The notes under the pieces are model-generated. The model was not told the DNA's origin. It was given only the letters and a program-made list of their open reading frames with translations, and ran no database searches. A DNA stretch of 64,000 nt, taken from contig NZ_CP071007.1 of assembly GCF_018417635.1 (NCBI RefSeq), positions 4,154,501 to 4,218,500 on the forward strand. The letters are read 5' to 3'. The DNA comes from Pseudomonas sp. SORT22 (GTDB lineage: Bacteria; Pseudomonadota; Gammaproteobacteria; Pseudomonadales; Pseudomonadaceae). This document shows, piece by piece, positions 18,864 to 31,750 of the stretch (within the stretch, counting starts at the first letter, position 1; each line of letters begins with the position of its first letter). The position numbers and the translations under genes were made by a program.

Positions 18864-19190
18864 TCAGAACGGCATCTTGAAGCCCGGCGGCAACTGCATG
18901 CCGGCGGTCATGCCGCCCATTTTTTCCTGGCTGTTGGCTTCGACCTTGCGCACCGCGTCGTTGACGGCGGCGGCGATCAGGTCTTCGAGCACTTCCTTGT
19001 CTTCCTGCATCAGGCTGTCGTCCAGGCTGATGCGCTTGACGTCGTGACGACCGGTCATCACCACGCTGACCAGACCGGCACCGGATTGGCCAGTCACTTC
19101 GGCGTTGGCCAGTTCTTCCTGCATCTTGGCCATTTTTTCCTGCATCTGCTGGGCCTGCTTCATCAGGCCGGCCATGCCACCTTTCATCAT
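18864..19190 (-). CDS. ybaB: Nucleoid-associated protein YbaB/EbfC
   Basis: 108-residue DNA-binding protein with a coiled-coil N-terminal half ([17 protein letters not shown]) typical of YbaB/EbfC dimers. The ATG at 19190 is preferred because GAGGTGA lies 5 bases upstream and it gives the conserved [14 protein letters not shown] start; a GTG at 19199 in frame overlaps that ribosome binding site. Cotranscribed downstream of dnaX. Confidence 0.95.
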   Translation of the reverse strand: MMKGGMAGLMKQAQQMQEKMAKMQEELANAEVTGQSGAGLVSVVMTGRHDVKRISLDDSLMQEDKEVLEDLIAAAVNDAVRKVEANSQEKMGGMTAGMQLPPGFKMPF

Positions 19191-19259
19191 GGGGTTCACC
19201 TCAACTATTAGCTTACGGGGTGCGGCGAGGGTCGGGCCCGGGCCGCTGCTGTTTTTCCG

Positions 19260-21251
19260 TTACTCGCCCTGGGCAACCGGGGCGTCGACAGGTTCAATCG
19301 TATCGTGGCGGACCATGGCGCCGAACTGCTGGATCATCTGCTGGATCAGCGGATCATCCTCGATCGAGGCCTCGGCCAGGCCTTGGCGCTCGGCGCGTTT
19401 GCGGGCTGCGGCCTGGGCGGGGGTTTCCTGCTCCGGGCGAATCAGCTCGATGGTCAATTTGAGCGTACGGCCCAGGTGCTGGTTCAACGCATCGTTCAGG
19501 CGCCGCTGTTGCGTGCTGTTAAACAGGGCGCTGTGGGCCGGGTCCAGGTGCAGCAGCCAGTCGTCGCCTTCGGCGCTGATCAGCGTACAGTTGGCGGCGA
19601 TATTGCCGGTCATCCCGGAAATCGGCAACTGCGGGAACAATTCCAGCCATTTCAGCGCCAGCCCCGTGGCCGGTTGCGCGGCCGGCAAGGGCTCGGCCGG
19701 TGGCGCGTCGACTTCGTGGGCATGCTCGATGGCCAGCTCGTCCAGATAACTGTAGCTGGCCGGGTCCATTTCCGGCTCGTAATAATCTTCGTCCAGCGGC
19801 GGTTCATCGTCGCGGTCCATGCCGGCCGGGCTGTAGCCGATACCGTCGTCGGACATCGGCATATCCACTGCGGTTGCCTGCTGAACCGGCGCCGGCGGCG
19901 CTTCAACGACAAGCGGTTCAGGCTCGACCTCGACCTCGACGGCGACAGGATCGTTCCAGGGCAGATCGACCACCGGCTCAGGCGCTGGGACCTCGACAGG
20001 GGTGGGCTCTGGCTCTGCAACGGGTTCAGGTTCCGGTTCAGCAACCACAGGCACGGGCACCGCAACTGGCGCAGCCTGAGGGGCTACTGCCACCGCGTTT
20101 GCAGAATCAGCTGTGGCCTGGCTGATCCCCACCGGCTTTAGCACCGGTTTCGGTGCATCGTCGCTGTCTGCGGGGCGGAACGCCAGCATGCGCAGCAGGA
20201 CCATTTCAAAGCCGCCACGCGGATCTGGTGCCAATGGCAGGTCGCGACGGCCGATCAGGCCCATCTGGTAATAAAACTGCACATCTTCGGCCGGCAATGC
20301 CTGGGCCAAAGCCAGCACCCGGTCACGATCGCCCTGGCCGTTGTCAACTGCCTCAGGCAGCGCCTGGGCAATGGCCACGCGGTGCAGCACATTGAGCATT
20401 TCGGCGAGCACGCCGTTCCAGTCCGGCCCCTGCTCGGCCAAATGGCGAACGGCTTCGAGCAAGGCCCGGGCATCACCTTCGAGCAACGCCTGCAGCACGC
20501 CATACACCTGGCCATGATCCAGAGTGCCGAGCATCGCCCGCACATCTGCGGCCAACACCTTGCCTTCACCGAAGGCGATGGCCTGGTCGGTCAGGCTCAT
20601 GGCGTCGCGCATCGAGCCGTCCGCGGCGCGGCCGAGCAGCCACAGGGCGTCGTCTTCGAAGGGGACGTTTTCGGCCCCGAGCACATGGCTCAGGTGCTCG
20701 ACGACCCGTTCGGGGGTCATGTTCTTCAGCGAGAACTGCAGGCAGCGCGAGAGGATGGTCGCCGGCAGCTTCTGCGGGTCGGTGGTGGCGAGGATGAACT
20801 TGACGTAGGGCGGCGGCTCTTCCAGCGTCTTCAGCAAGGCGTTGAACGAGTGGCTGGAGAGCATGTGCACTTCGTCGATCAGGTAGACCTTGAAGCGCCC
20901 GCGGCTCGGTGCGTACTGCACGTTGTCGAGCAGCTCGCGGGTGTCTTCGACCTTGGTGCGACTGGCGGCGTCGATTTCGATCAGGTCGACAAAGCGCCCC
21001 TCATCGATCTCCCGGCACACCGAGCAGGTACCGCAAGGCGTCGAGGTGATGCCGGTTTCGCAGTTAAGGCACTTGGCGATGATCCGCGCAATGGTGGTCT
21101 TGCCCACACCGCGGGTACCGGTGAACAGGTAGGCATGGTGCAGGCGCTGGTTGTCCAGCGCGTTGATCAAGGCCTTGAGCACATGGGTCTGGCCGACCAT
21201 TTCGCGGAACGAGCGCGGACGCCATTTACGTGCAAGAACCTGATAACTCAT
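19260..21251 (-). CDS. dnaX: DNA polymerase III subunits gamma and tau
   Basis: 663-residue clamp-loader ATPase. Walker A GTRGVGKTT (45-53), a Cys-rich zinc module (C-NCETGITSTPC-GTC), Walker B LIDEVHML and SRC motif ILSRCLQF are present. A long Pro/Glu/Val-rich linker (about 380-480) precedes the tau C-terminal domain that binds DnaB and Pol III alpha. ATG 21251 gives the conserved MSYQVLARKWRPRSF start. No E. coli-type slippery A-AAA-AAG heptamer is visible, so a gamma form by frameshifting is not supported. Confidence 0.97.
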   Translation of the reverse strand: MSYQVLARKWRPRSFREMVGQTHVLKALINALDNQRLHHAYLFTGTRGVGKTTIARIIAKCLNCETGITSTPCGTCSVCREIDEGRFVDLIEIDAASRTKVEDTRELLDNVQYAPSRGRFKVYLIDEVHMLSSHSFNALLKTLEEPPPYVKFILATTDPQKLPATILSRCLQFSLKNMTPERVVEHLSHVLGAENVPFEDDALWLLGRAADGSMRDAMSLTDQAIAFGEGKVLAADVRAMLGTLDHGQVYGVLQALLEGDARALLEAVRHLAEQGPDWNGVLAEMLNVLHRVAIAQALPEAVDNGQGDRDRVLALAQALPAEDVQFYYQMGLIGRRDLPLAPDPRGGFEMVLLRMLAFRPADSDDAPKPVLKPVGISQATADSANAVAVAPQAAPVAVPVPVVAEPEPEPVAEPEPTPVEVPAPEPVVDLPWNDPVAVEVEVEPEPLVVEAPPAPVQQATAVDMPMSDDGIGYSPAGMDRDDEPPLDEDYYEPEMDPASYSYLDELAIEHAHEVDAPPAEPLPAAQPATGLALKWLELFPQLPISGMTGNIAANCTLISAEGDDWLLHLDPAHSALFNSTQQRRLNDALNQHLGRTLKLTIELIRPEQETPAQAAARKRAERQGLAEASIEDDPLIQQMIQQFGAMVRHDTIEPVDAPVAQGE

Positions 21252-21368
21252 CGAAAACCGTCGCGACTGCAAGCTGAAGACCGCTAATCGTAGCGGAGCG
21301 GGGGCAAAATTGCACCCTGCCGATCTCGGCTAAGCTGTCAGGCGGGCCGGCATCAGGGAGGATGCAGC

Positions 21369-22142
21369 ATGTGGCGAATCGTGGGTGCACTGCTGCTGAT
21401 CAGTTCTGCCAGCTTCGCGCAGCAACCGGTGCTGCGCTTTTCGGTGGCCGAGAGCTGGACCATGCCGCTGATTCGGGTGGAGCAGGAGCAGCCGGTCGAA
21501 GGTATTTTGCATGACCTGATGCTCGCTGTTGCCCGCGACGTCGGGCATCACCCCGAATTTCACGTCCTCCCGCGCCTGCGCCTGCAGCAAGCCATGGACA
21601 ACGGCGATGTCGATGTGCGCTGTTATGTTGCCCAGTCCTGGCTGAACACTACCTCGGATGCCTATTTGTGGAGCCTGCCGCTTTTTCAGCAACGCGACTG
21701 GCTGGTCGGTCAACCCGACCAGACACCGCCGCTGACGCCCACGCAATTGGCGCCCCAGGCCATTGGCACCGTGCTCGGCTACACCTACTCGACCATCGAA
21801 CCGCTGTTTGCCAGCGGCCATTTGCATCGCGAGGACAGCCGCAATCAACTGCTGGTGCTGAACAAGTTGCACGCCCGCCGTTACCACTATGCCATCAGCA
21901 ACCAGCTGTCGCTTGACTGGTTCAACCGGCAACTCCCTTCTGAGCAGCAACTGCGCCCGCTGACTGTGGTCGAGGAGCAGACCCTGGCCTGCCTGGTGCG
22001 TAACGATCCGGCCTTGCCGGTACAAGGCATCCTGCAGGCCTTGCTGCGATTGAAAGCGTCCGGGGAGATTGAACGAATGATCGAGCGCTATACACACATC
22101 CGTGGACAACCGCCCCAATCAAGCTCCCCGCCGCCCTCATGA
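21369..22142 (+). CDS. Periplasmic solute-binding-protein-like protein (family 3 type)
   Basis: 257 residues with a signal peptide (about 1-17, SSASFA) and an extracellular solute-binding family 3 fold (LRFSVAESWTMPLIR start, DVDVRCYVAQSWL middle). No permease or ATPase gene is adjacent, so it may be an orphan binding protein or a sensor-like partner. Convergent with the LRR/NEL gene, with only 4 bases between the stops. Confidence 0.75.
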   Translation: MWRIVGALLLISSASFAQQPVLRFSVAESWTMPLIRVEQEQPVEGILHDLMLAVARDVGHHPEFHVLPRLRLQQAMDNGDVDVRCYVAQSWLNTTSDAYLWSLPLFQQRDWLVGQPDQTPPLTPTQLAPQAIGTVLGYTYSTIEPLFASGHLHREDSRNQLLVLNKLHARRYHYAISNQLSLDWFNRQLPSEQQLRPLTVVEEQTLACLVRNDPALPVQGILQALLRLKASGEIERMIERYTHIRGQPPQSSSPPPS

Positions 22143-22146
22143 CCGG

Positions 22147-25100
22147 TCAGCCACCGGGGGCAGCCGGTATGCCCAGCGCTTCGCGGGTCAACCGCAGCAA
22201 CAGCGCGGCCTCATCCATCGCCTGTTGCAACTGCCGGCCGCGTTCAAGCTGCAAACGTTCGGCCTCGGGCAGGCTGGCCTCGCGTAACCGTTGCGCAGCG
22301 CTGAGCTGATTGAAGCGGGTATCCAGTTCAAGCCACGCCGAGGCATGCCGCTGATGCAGGTACTCGACCCAGTTCGGTTGCCTGGTCATGAAGCGCGGCA
22401 AGCGCGCCTGTACCTGCGCCCCTTGCACATGGGCCAGCGCCGCGTCGAGCTGCGCGGTTGAAAGGGCAAGATCGGTGAGGATCAGATCCCGGGCATCGCC
22501 CGGCAACGCAAGCCGCCCGTACAGCTCTTGTTGGTAAAGCAACTGCAACTCGTCTCTGCGCGCAAACAGTTCGGGCTCCAGCAGCACCTGATCGATCACA
22601 AAGCGCCGCAACTCCTCACGATTGAAGGAGGCCCGGGCGAAATCCAGCAGTTGTCGCGGCCCGTGCTCCTGCAAGGCATACAGCAAGGCGCGATGCCCTT
22701 GAACCCTGCTTTCCAGATTCTCAAACGCCAGCAACGGATGACCTATGCTCTGTTGCGGATCACCGGCAAAGCGCAACAGGTCTTCGGCCATCGGCCCTTC
22801 GACGGCGTAATGCAAGATCCCCGCGACCCGTGTGCGCATCGACTCTGACTGCTCCTGCGCTTCGACGGTCTGGGCCAAGCGCTCCAGGACTGTCATCAAA
22901 TTGCCGGCCTGGGGCTCGTTGCGCAGTCGCTGCCAATACTCGACAAGCTGGCGGTTGGCAGACGCCGGAGCAGTCCAGAATTGTTGTGCGGCATCACCGC
23001 CCGGCAACCGCACAGGCGTCGGCGGCGCCTGTAGCCGACGTAGCCGTCGATACTGCTCGTCGGTCAATGCATTACCTTCCAGCTCGATCATGCGCAAAAA
23101 ACTGCGTGGTTCTTCAAGGAAGTGTTCGGGCAACTGGCTGATCTGGTTGTCGCTCAGGTCGACCCACTCCAGCCTTGAGCGATCGTGCAGGCTTTCCGGC
23201 ACGCGGGTGATCTCGGTATTGTTCAAGGTCAGGATACGTAGCTGGGGCAGCCTGCTCACATCGGGCGGGATGCCCAGAGGGTTGCCCTCCAGGTGGAGGC
23301 TGTCCAGATTCAAAAGATCACCTATTCTCGCGGCATCGCGGGCATCAAGCACAATCCGGTTGTTGCTCAGGCGCAGGTTTTGCAAGCTCAGGCGATTTTC
23401 GATTGCTGGCGGAATCAGGGCCAGCTCATTACCGGAAAGATCCAGATAACGAAGACGGCCAAAGTGGGCGAGAAAATCCGCCGACACGGCCGCCAGGTTC
23501 ATGCCTGCCATATCCAGCTCCAGCACATGATGCAGGTCCACCGCCTGCAACTCGGGCAATTCGCCAACCATCAGGCCTCCCAGATCCAGGCGATAACCCA
23601 GGGTTCGCCCTAATGGCGTGCGTATGCTCAACGACTGGTGACGCCAGGCCTGGACCAGGCGCTCGCTGAATTGCTGGCGACCGAGCGCCTGCTCACTGTC
23701 CACTGAAGCACCTTGCCAGCGCCGCAGCCCGGATTGCAGCCCTTGCAACTCTTCGCGACGGCGCTGCAACAGCGCGCGGGCCTCGGCGGGTCGAGCACGA
23801 TAGGGCTCAAGGTAAGCGGCGATCTCTTCAGCTGAATAGTCAGGGTAAAGCTCAAGGATTTCTTCTTCAATGGAACGGGGTGACACCGGGAGCCGTGCCC
23901 CGCCCCCACTCAGGGCATAGCCCAGGCGACCATCGGCAAAACGCTGAAGCGGCGTCCACCACCGCTCATGTACGCCCCCCAATACGCGTCCAACCATGGC
24001 CCGCTGTGCACCGGCCTGTACGCCAAGCTGACGGCGCAAGGCCGGCAGATCTTCTGCAGCGTCCAGCCCGGCCAGTTCCCACGCCAGCTCAAGCAGGTCG
24101 CGAGGCGCAGCTTCAGGCCGTTGACCGTCGATGTACAGGTCGCCTCGGCGGATCAGGGTCGGGCCTTGCACCGCAGGACCTACCCCTTCGATACCAAGTT
24201 CCAGCGCCGCAGGCCAGCGCGGGTCCTGCATCAGCATATGCAGCAGCAGCTTGTCACAATCAGTGTTGGCCATTTGCGGCCAGAAAAACCCCTCCAGCGC
24301 ATGCGCCAGCCGTGTCTCACTCAAAGCTTGCCGCGCCTGCCTGGCCAGCCGCAGGGGCACACGACGGCCGTCGGCCATGCGCAAGCGCTCAGCGCTGGTG
24401 GCACTGGCTTCGATTTCCTCGACCATGGCCGGCCCCAGGCCAGGGAAATCACGCGCCACCAGGGACGATGCAGGTGGCCGCTCGGCGGCCAGGCAGTGCT
24501 CGAAAAATCGCCGCCAGTTTGCCTTGAGCCACTCCTGCACTTGCCCTTGCGGCACCGGCTCATCCGCCGAAGAAGACATCAGTTGCAACGCGCGCATCAG
24601 CAAACTTTCATCGGCTACGGCTGCCGGGTTTTGCAACTGCTGGCTAAAACGCTGCAAGCGCCGCTGCAGCCGCGCCCGCTCGCAGGCATCCACAAGAGCC
24701 CCGCTGGGTGGACGCCGATGCAGATGCAATTGACGCAACTGTGCTTCATCGGCACCACTGACGGCGAGTACCGAAGTTACCTCCTCATCGCCGAGATCTT
24801 CAACACTGGGGCCCAGTCGACGAAACAGGTACTGACTGCCTTGCCAGCGGTGTGGACTGTCAAAGCGGCTGCGCCAGGCGCCCTTGCCATTGTGTTCCAG
24901 CACCGGCGCCCAAGCGCCACTGCGCACGGGATGGCGAATGCGCCAGCTCCCCGTCTCGGCGTCTTGCTCGACGCGATAGAAACTGTCCTCGATGCGCACA
25001 ACCTGTTGCTCACCGATCTGGTAAATACCTTGCTCGGACGCCGTCCCGGCAATCGTCGAGTCCAGGTCAAGGGCATAGGGCTTCAGGTCAGGCAAGCAAA

Positions 25101-26619
25101 GACGTAGCGCGCCATTATCCTTTCTCACCAGGGCCAGCGCCTTGAACAGTGCCGAGTTGCGTACCAGCGTTGCCGCCGTGCCGACAACGACTGCCCCGGC
25201 CGCCAGCCCGGCCACTTCGCCAACAACATGGGTAAGGCAATTGAACGCCTCATGACGATCACCTTCAGCCCAATCATCCAGCCCGGTGAACACCTCTTTC
25301 ATCAATTGGCTGGCCACCACCCCGAACAGCACCTCACCTACACCTGGCACCACAAAGGCCGCCAGACCCAGCACATCCAGGCCAATTTCCAACGCATTGT
25401 CCAGCGCGGCCTGGCGTTCGCTGGCATCCAGCGTTGCGGTGGGCACCGCGATGAAACGGGCATCATCCTGAAGCTGCTCCAGGCACTGATTGAACAAGTC
25501 CTCGAACAGCGGCTCCGGCCGCAGGATGGCATCCAGCGCCAAGGACGGGCTGGACAGCGCCACTCGCTGGCCATTGCGCTGCTCAAACAGCCGGTTTTGC
25601 AACTGCGTATGAAGCGCCGGCCATTGACGACGCAATGCCAAACGCACAACGAACTGCCGGTAGCTGTCCCGGGACAGCTTGCCGGCCAGGTCCTGCTCGA
25701 ACTCATCCCAACCGGCGTACTCCTTGAGAGGTGAAAACGGGTCCTGGGGGATGTGCACCAGCAAGCGGACCCAGGACCGCTGAATCGCGGCCAGATGCCC
25801 CAGCGGCTGAAAACTGAACTCGAAAACACTGACCCCACGCAGTTCGATCCCCGCCAGCTTCAGCCGTTTGAGCCGTAGCGGCACGCCCTGCTCCCGGATC
25901 CCGGTCTTGAGTTCACTGATTTCAAGCACTTGCTTGTACATTGGCGCGCTGATTGCCCCGCGCATCAGCGCCACATGAGCATCGACCTGCAAGGCGTAAC
26001 GGTCACACTCCCGGAACAGCTCACGGGTCGACTGGGGAATGCCGACAACGCCATCGGGATCGAACACCGAGTCAATGTGTTTTTGATACTGCCCACCCAG
26101 ATCCAGTTCGCGGCAGAACCTGACGAAATCCAAAACACTGACGCCCTGCACTCGCCTACCGGCATGGCGAAAGGATGACATCCTGACCAGGGCGCTATCA
26201 CTCTGCTGCTCAGCGGCAGTGAAATTGTGCAAGGCCGCTTGCAGCAATCCCTGCTCGCTATAGTTACGCTTCCATAGCCAATCCAGGCCAGGGGGTTGCC
26301 AGGCGCCAAGGAGCCGATTGACGCGAATCAAACGATCACCCGTGGGCTTTAGTCTCGAACCGAAGCGTCGACGCAACGCCTCGTCGAATCGCGCCTGGGC
26401 AAACACCTGAACCGACTGCAGCGGCGCCAGCAAGCGGGCCCGCGCCGCCCGACTGGCCTCGCAGGCACGCATGCTGACACTCAGCTTTGCCAACAGTGCT
26501 GGCGCAGCAGAACGCAACCAGGCAGGTAGCTGTTGGCGAAGGAATTCGAGATTGAGACTGGCGGCGGAAAAATCCGCAGGTGATGTGGCCGCTGAAGGTA
26601 CTTGCTCGGGGGCTGACAT
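22147..26619 (-). CDS. Large LRR protein with dermonecrotic-toxin-like N-terminus and degenerate NEL E3-ligase domain
   Basis: 1490 residues. The N-terminal two thirds resemble the DUF6543/dermonecrotic-toxin-like region of Pseudomonas effector-like proteins (helical, LPAWLRSAAPALLAKL start; a hydrophobic stretch near 430-510). A leucine-rich repeat block spans about 1039-1190, and a C-terminal NEL-type domain about 1211-1480. NEL ligases (IpaH, SspH, SlrP) need a cysteine in a CxD motif; here the aligned segment reads AGDPQQSIGHPLLAFENLE, with Ser1291 (codon AGC, 22747-22749) for Cys and Gly for Asp, and no Cys occurs in the last 280 residues. Ligase activity is therefore unlikely. ATG 26619 follows GGGAGAG. 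No secretion signal or hrp box was seen. Confidence 0.8.
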   Translation of the reverse strand: MSAPEQVPSAATSPADFSAASLNLEFLRQQLPAWLRSAAPALLAKLSVSMRACEASRAARARLLAPLQSVQVFAQARFDEALRRRFGSRLKPTGDRLIRVNRLLGAWQPPGLDWLWKRNYSEQGLLQAALHNFTAAEQQSDSALVRMSSFRHAGRRVQGVSVLDFVRFCRELDLGGQYQKHIDSVFDPDGVVGIPQSTRELFRECDRYALQVDAHVALMRGAISAPMYKQVLEISELKTGIREQGVPLRLKRLKLAGIELRGVSVFEFSFQPLGHLAAIQRSWVRLLVHIPQDPFSPLKEYAGWDEFEQDLAGKLSRDSYRQFVVRLALRRQWPALHTQLQNRLFEQRNGQRVALSSPSLALDAILRPEPLFEDLFNQCLEQLQDDARFIAVPTATLDASERQAALDNALEIGLDVLGLAAFVVPGVGEVLFGVVASQLMKEVFTGLDDWAEGDRHEAFNCLTHVVGEVAGLAAGAVVVGTAATLVRNSALFKALALVRKDNGALRLCLPDLKPYALDLDSTIAGTASEQGIYQIGEQQVVRIEDSFYRVEQDAETGSWRIRHPVRSGAWAPVLEHNGKGAWRSRFDSPHRWQGSQYLFRRLGPSVEDLGDEEVTSVLAVSGADEAQLRQLHLHRRPPSGALVDACERARLQRRLQRFSQQLQNPAAVADESLLMRALQLMSSSADEPVPQGQVQEWLKANWRRFFEHCLAAERPPASSLVARDFPGLGPAMVEEIEASATSAERLRMADGRRVPLRLARQARQALSETRLAHALEGFFWPQMANTDCDKLLLHMLMQDPRWPAALELGIEGVGPAVQGPTLIRRGDLYIDGQRPEAAPRDLLELAWELAGLDAAEDLPALRRQLGVQAGAQRAMVGRVLGGVHERWWTPLQRFADGRLGYALSGGGARLPVSPRSIEEEILELYPDYSAEEIAAYLEPYRARPAEARALLQRRREELQGLQSGLRRWQGASVDSEQALGRQQFSERLVQAWRHQSLSIRTPLGRTLGYRLDLGGLMVGELPELQAVDLHHVLELDMAGMNLAAVSADFLAHFGRLRYLDLSGNELALIPPAIENRLSLQNLRLSNNRIVLDARDAARIGDLLNLDSLHLEGNPLGIPPDVSRLPQLRILTLNNTEITRVPESLHDRSRLEWVDLSDNQISQLPEHFLEEPRSFLRMIELEGNALTDEQYRRLRRLQAPPTPVRLPGGDAAQQFWTAPASANRQLVEYWQRLRNEPQAGNLMTVLERLAQTVEAQEQSESMRTRVAGILHYAVEGPMAEDLLRFAGDPQQSIGHPLLAFENLESRVQGHRALLYALQEHGPRQLLDFARASFNREELRRFVIDQVLLEPELFARRDELQLLYQQELYGRLALPGDARDLILTDLALSTAQLDAALAHVQGAQVQARLPRFMTRQPNWVEYLHQRHASAWLELDTRFNQLSAAQRLREASLPEAERLQLERGRQLQQAMDEAALLLRLTREALGIPAAPGG

Positions 26620-26790
26620 GAATACTCTCCCTGTAGGTCCAAAACCACAGACACTACGGGGCTGTCGAGCAGCCACGGCACTACAGGGTTATCGCACGCG
26701 CGCGAAAAACGGCAACGTAGGTTGTTGCGCCAGCGTTTTGGAAAAATCTTAGAGAGGAGGTGATGCAGAGCGCCAACAGGCAAGATGGGT

Positions 26791-26900
26791 GGCGACCCCA
26801 CCAGCCACACCCCGGCACACAATGTTCCCGCTGTGGCTGCTTCCTTCCGGATCTGACCAGGTTCACGGGTAATCGTTGCGGGGGGACCGATGGGGTCACC
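26791..26900 (-). ncRNA. ffs: Signal recognition particle 4.5S RNA
   Basis: The minus strand carries the SRP RNA signature GGTCAG...CCGGAAGGAAGCAGCC in the apical loop. The ends pair (GGTGACCCC at the 5' end with GGGGTCGCC at the 3' end), giving the single-hairpin bacterial 4.5S form of about 110 nt. It binds Ffh for co-translational targeting of membrane proteins. Exact ends are estimated from the terminal pairing. Confidence 0.93.
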
Positions 26901-26933
26901 ATAACGCATGCTCATCTGGCGACGAGCCGCGCC

Positions 26934-26961
26934 ATTGTACCGGCATCAACTCAAGATACAA
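26934..26961 (-). promoter_or_regulatory. Putative promoter of ffs
   Basis: Minus-strand TTGTAT (26961-26956) and TACAAT (26939-26934) are 16 bases apart. A start near 26927 would leave a leader of about 27 bases, similar to the RNase P-trimmed leader of E. coli 4.5S RNA. Confidence 0.55.
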
Positions 26962-27008
26962 CCACTAAATTTAAAAAAACCATCACCACTCAATGACTTG
27001 GCATTGCT

Positions 27009-28181
27009 TCACGGGAGCGCAGCACCCGCTTGGTCGGCTATCGGTGACGTTGGCTGGGTGACCCGCAGGTGGATAAAGTGCAGCTTGGCAACCACCGCTT
27101 TGCCCAGCACGAACGGATAGAGATCCACCTGGCCCATGCTGCGCGACAGCTCATTGAGCATTGCTGACAGCTCGACCCAGGCATTGATAAAGGCGAGAAA
27201 CTCCTTTGCCCCGGGGTCGTCCGGGCGATAGAGGTCCTCACGCGTGAACGGCGGGAAGTCCAGCTCCAGGCTGCTGGCATTCATGCCCAGTGCCAGCGCG
27301 GTGTCGAGCGCATCGGTCATGTGCAGGTAGTGTGCCCAGGTTTCAGCCCAGTCTTCCCAGGGGTGCATGGTCGCATAGGCACTGACGTGAGCAGCCGCCC
27401 AATCACTTGGCGCCCCTTGCTGATAGTGACGTTCCAGCGCCTCGCTGTAGCTTTCGCGCTCGTCACCGAACAGGTCACGAAAGCCGTCGAGCCAATGGCT
27501 GTCGGCAATCAGACGATCCCAATAGTAGTGACCGACTTCATGACGCAGGTGGCCCAGCAGGGTGCGATAGGGTTCGTGCAGTTGCACGCGCACCCGCTCG
27601 CGCCAGTCATCATCGGCCTCGCGCACGTCGAGAGTAATCAGGCCATTGGCATGGCCGGTGATGGGCGCGTTGCCCTCAAGATCGACGCCGATGAAATCAA
27701 AGGCCAGGCCCGGGCCGTCCTGCGCGCTTTTCGGCTCCACCGGCAAGCCCAGGTGCAACAGCTGCGCGGTCAGCCGGCGCTTGGCGGTTTCCAGCTTGCG
27801 CCAGCGCGGGTGATTTTCAGCAATGCCAAGGTCGGGGATGGTGCGGTTCAGGCGACAGGCCAGGCACAGGTTGTCGGGCTCATGCTCGGCCAGCAGCCAG
27901 TTGCAGGCCGCCGGGGTGTCAAGGTTGGCACAGCGACGCAGCGGCCCGGCTTCAGGCTCGCCATCGAGCAGCCAGAGCCCCTCTGCAGGGCCGGGCGACA
28001 GGCTGGCGACACGGTTACTGAGCGGCCAGTAGCCCAGTGCCGACTGGCAGGCCAGGCACTGGCTGTTGCGAAAGAACACCGACTGCCCACACCGGCATTG
28101 CCAGACCCGATCCGGACGCTGCTGCTGGCTGACGAAGGGCGCCGCGATCCTGGCGCCCAGCTGTTCGAAAAAACGGTACAT
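27009..28181 (-). CDS. Zinc-ribbon putative zinc metallopeptidase
   Basis: 390 residues. Two N-terminal zinc-ribbon-like pairs (CRCG, CLAC) and a further pair (CANL, CLAC) are followed by a peptidase-like domain with HExxH in LRHEVGHYYWDRLI and a conserved WEDWAETWAHYLH segment that could supply the third ligand. This is the layout of the zinc-ribbon_6 plus Peptidase_Mx proteins. Substrate unknown; no signal peptide, so cytoplasmic. Gap to ligA is 60 bases. Confidence 0.8.
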   Translation of the reverse strand: MYRFFEQLGARIAAPFVSQQQRPDRVWQCRCGQSVFFRNSQCLACQSALGYWPLSNRVASLSPGPAEGLWLLDGEPEAGPLRRCANLDTPAACNWLLAEHEPDNLCLACRLNRTIPDLGIAENHPRWRKLETAKRRLTAQLLHLGLPVEPKSAQDGPGLAFDFIGVDLEGNAPITGHANGLITLDVREADDDWRERVRVQLHEPYRTLLGHLRHEVGHYYWDRLIADSHWLDGFRDLFGDERESYSEALERHYQQGAPSDWAAAHVSAYATMHPWEDWAETWAHYLHMTDALDTALALGMNASSLELDFPPFTREDLYRPDDPGAKEFLAFINAWVELSAMLNELSRSMGQVDLYPFVLGKAVVAKLHFIHLRVTQPTSPIADQAGAALP

Positions 28182-28241
28182 GGCGATCCCTCCTGGCTGC
28201 CTGCCAAGACTAGACCATGGCGAACGCCACCAGTGCCGCCT

Positions 28242-31546
<3,305 letters not shown>

Positions 31547-31573
31547 GTAATCCCGTGCCTCTGTAAAAAATGC

Positions 31574-31602
31574 TGAAAAATAAAGGGTTTAAACCCCTTT
31601 AA
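31574..31602 (-). terminator. Terminator-like hairpin upstream of zipA
   Basis: Minus-strand stem TAAAGGG/CCCTTTA around GTTTAAA, followed by ATTTTT. It could end smc transcripts, but it sits only about 28 bases before the zipA ATG, so it may instead be a leader hairpin of zipA. Confidence 0.45.
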
Positions 31603-31750
31603 AACGTGGCGCCAACTCTATGTTCTGACAGGCGTTTTACCCACGCAAAAAAATAAGTGACATTAAGCTAGCACGACCAAAGATAACTTTACACCGTCTG
31701 TCGCAACTGACAGGGCCATTTACCGCAGGTTCACGCGTTATTGCTTCAAA

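Noticed and set aside
19260..21251. Programmed frameshift in dnaX
   Set aside because: No slippery A-AAA-AAG heptamer is visible in the coding strand.
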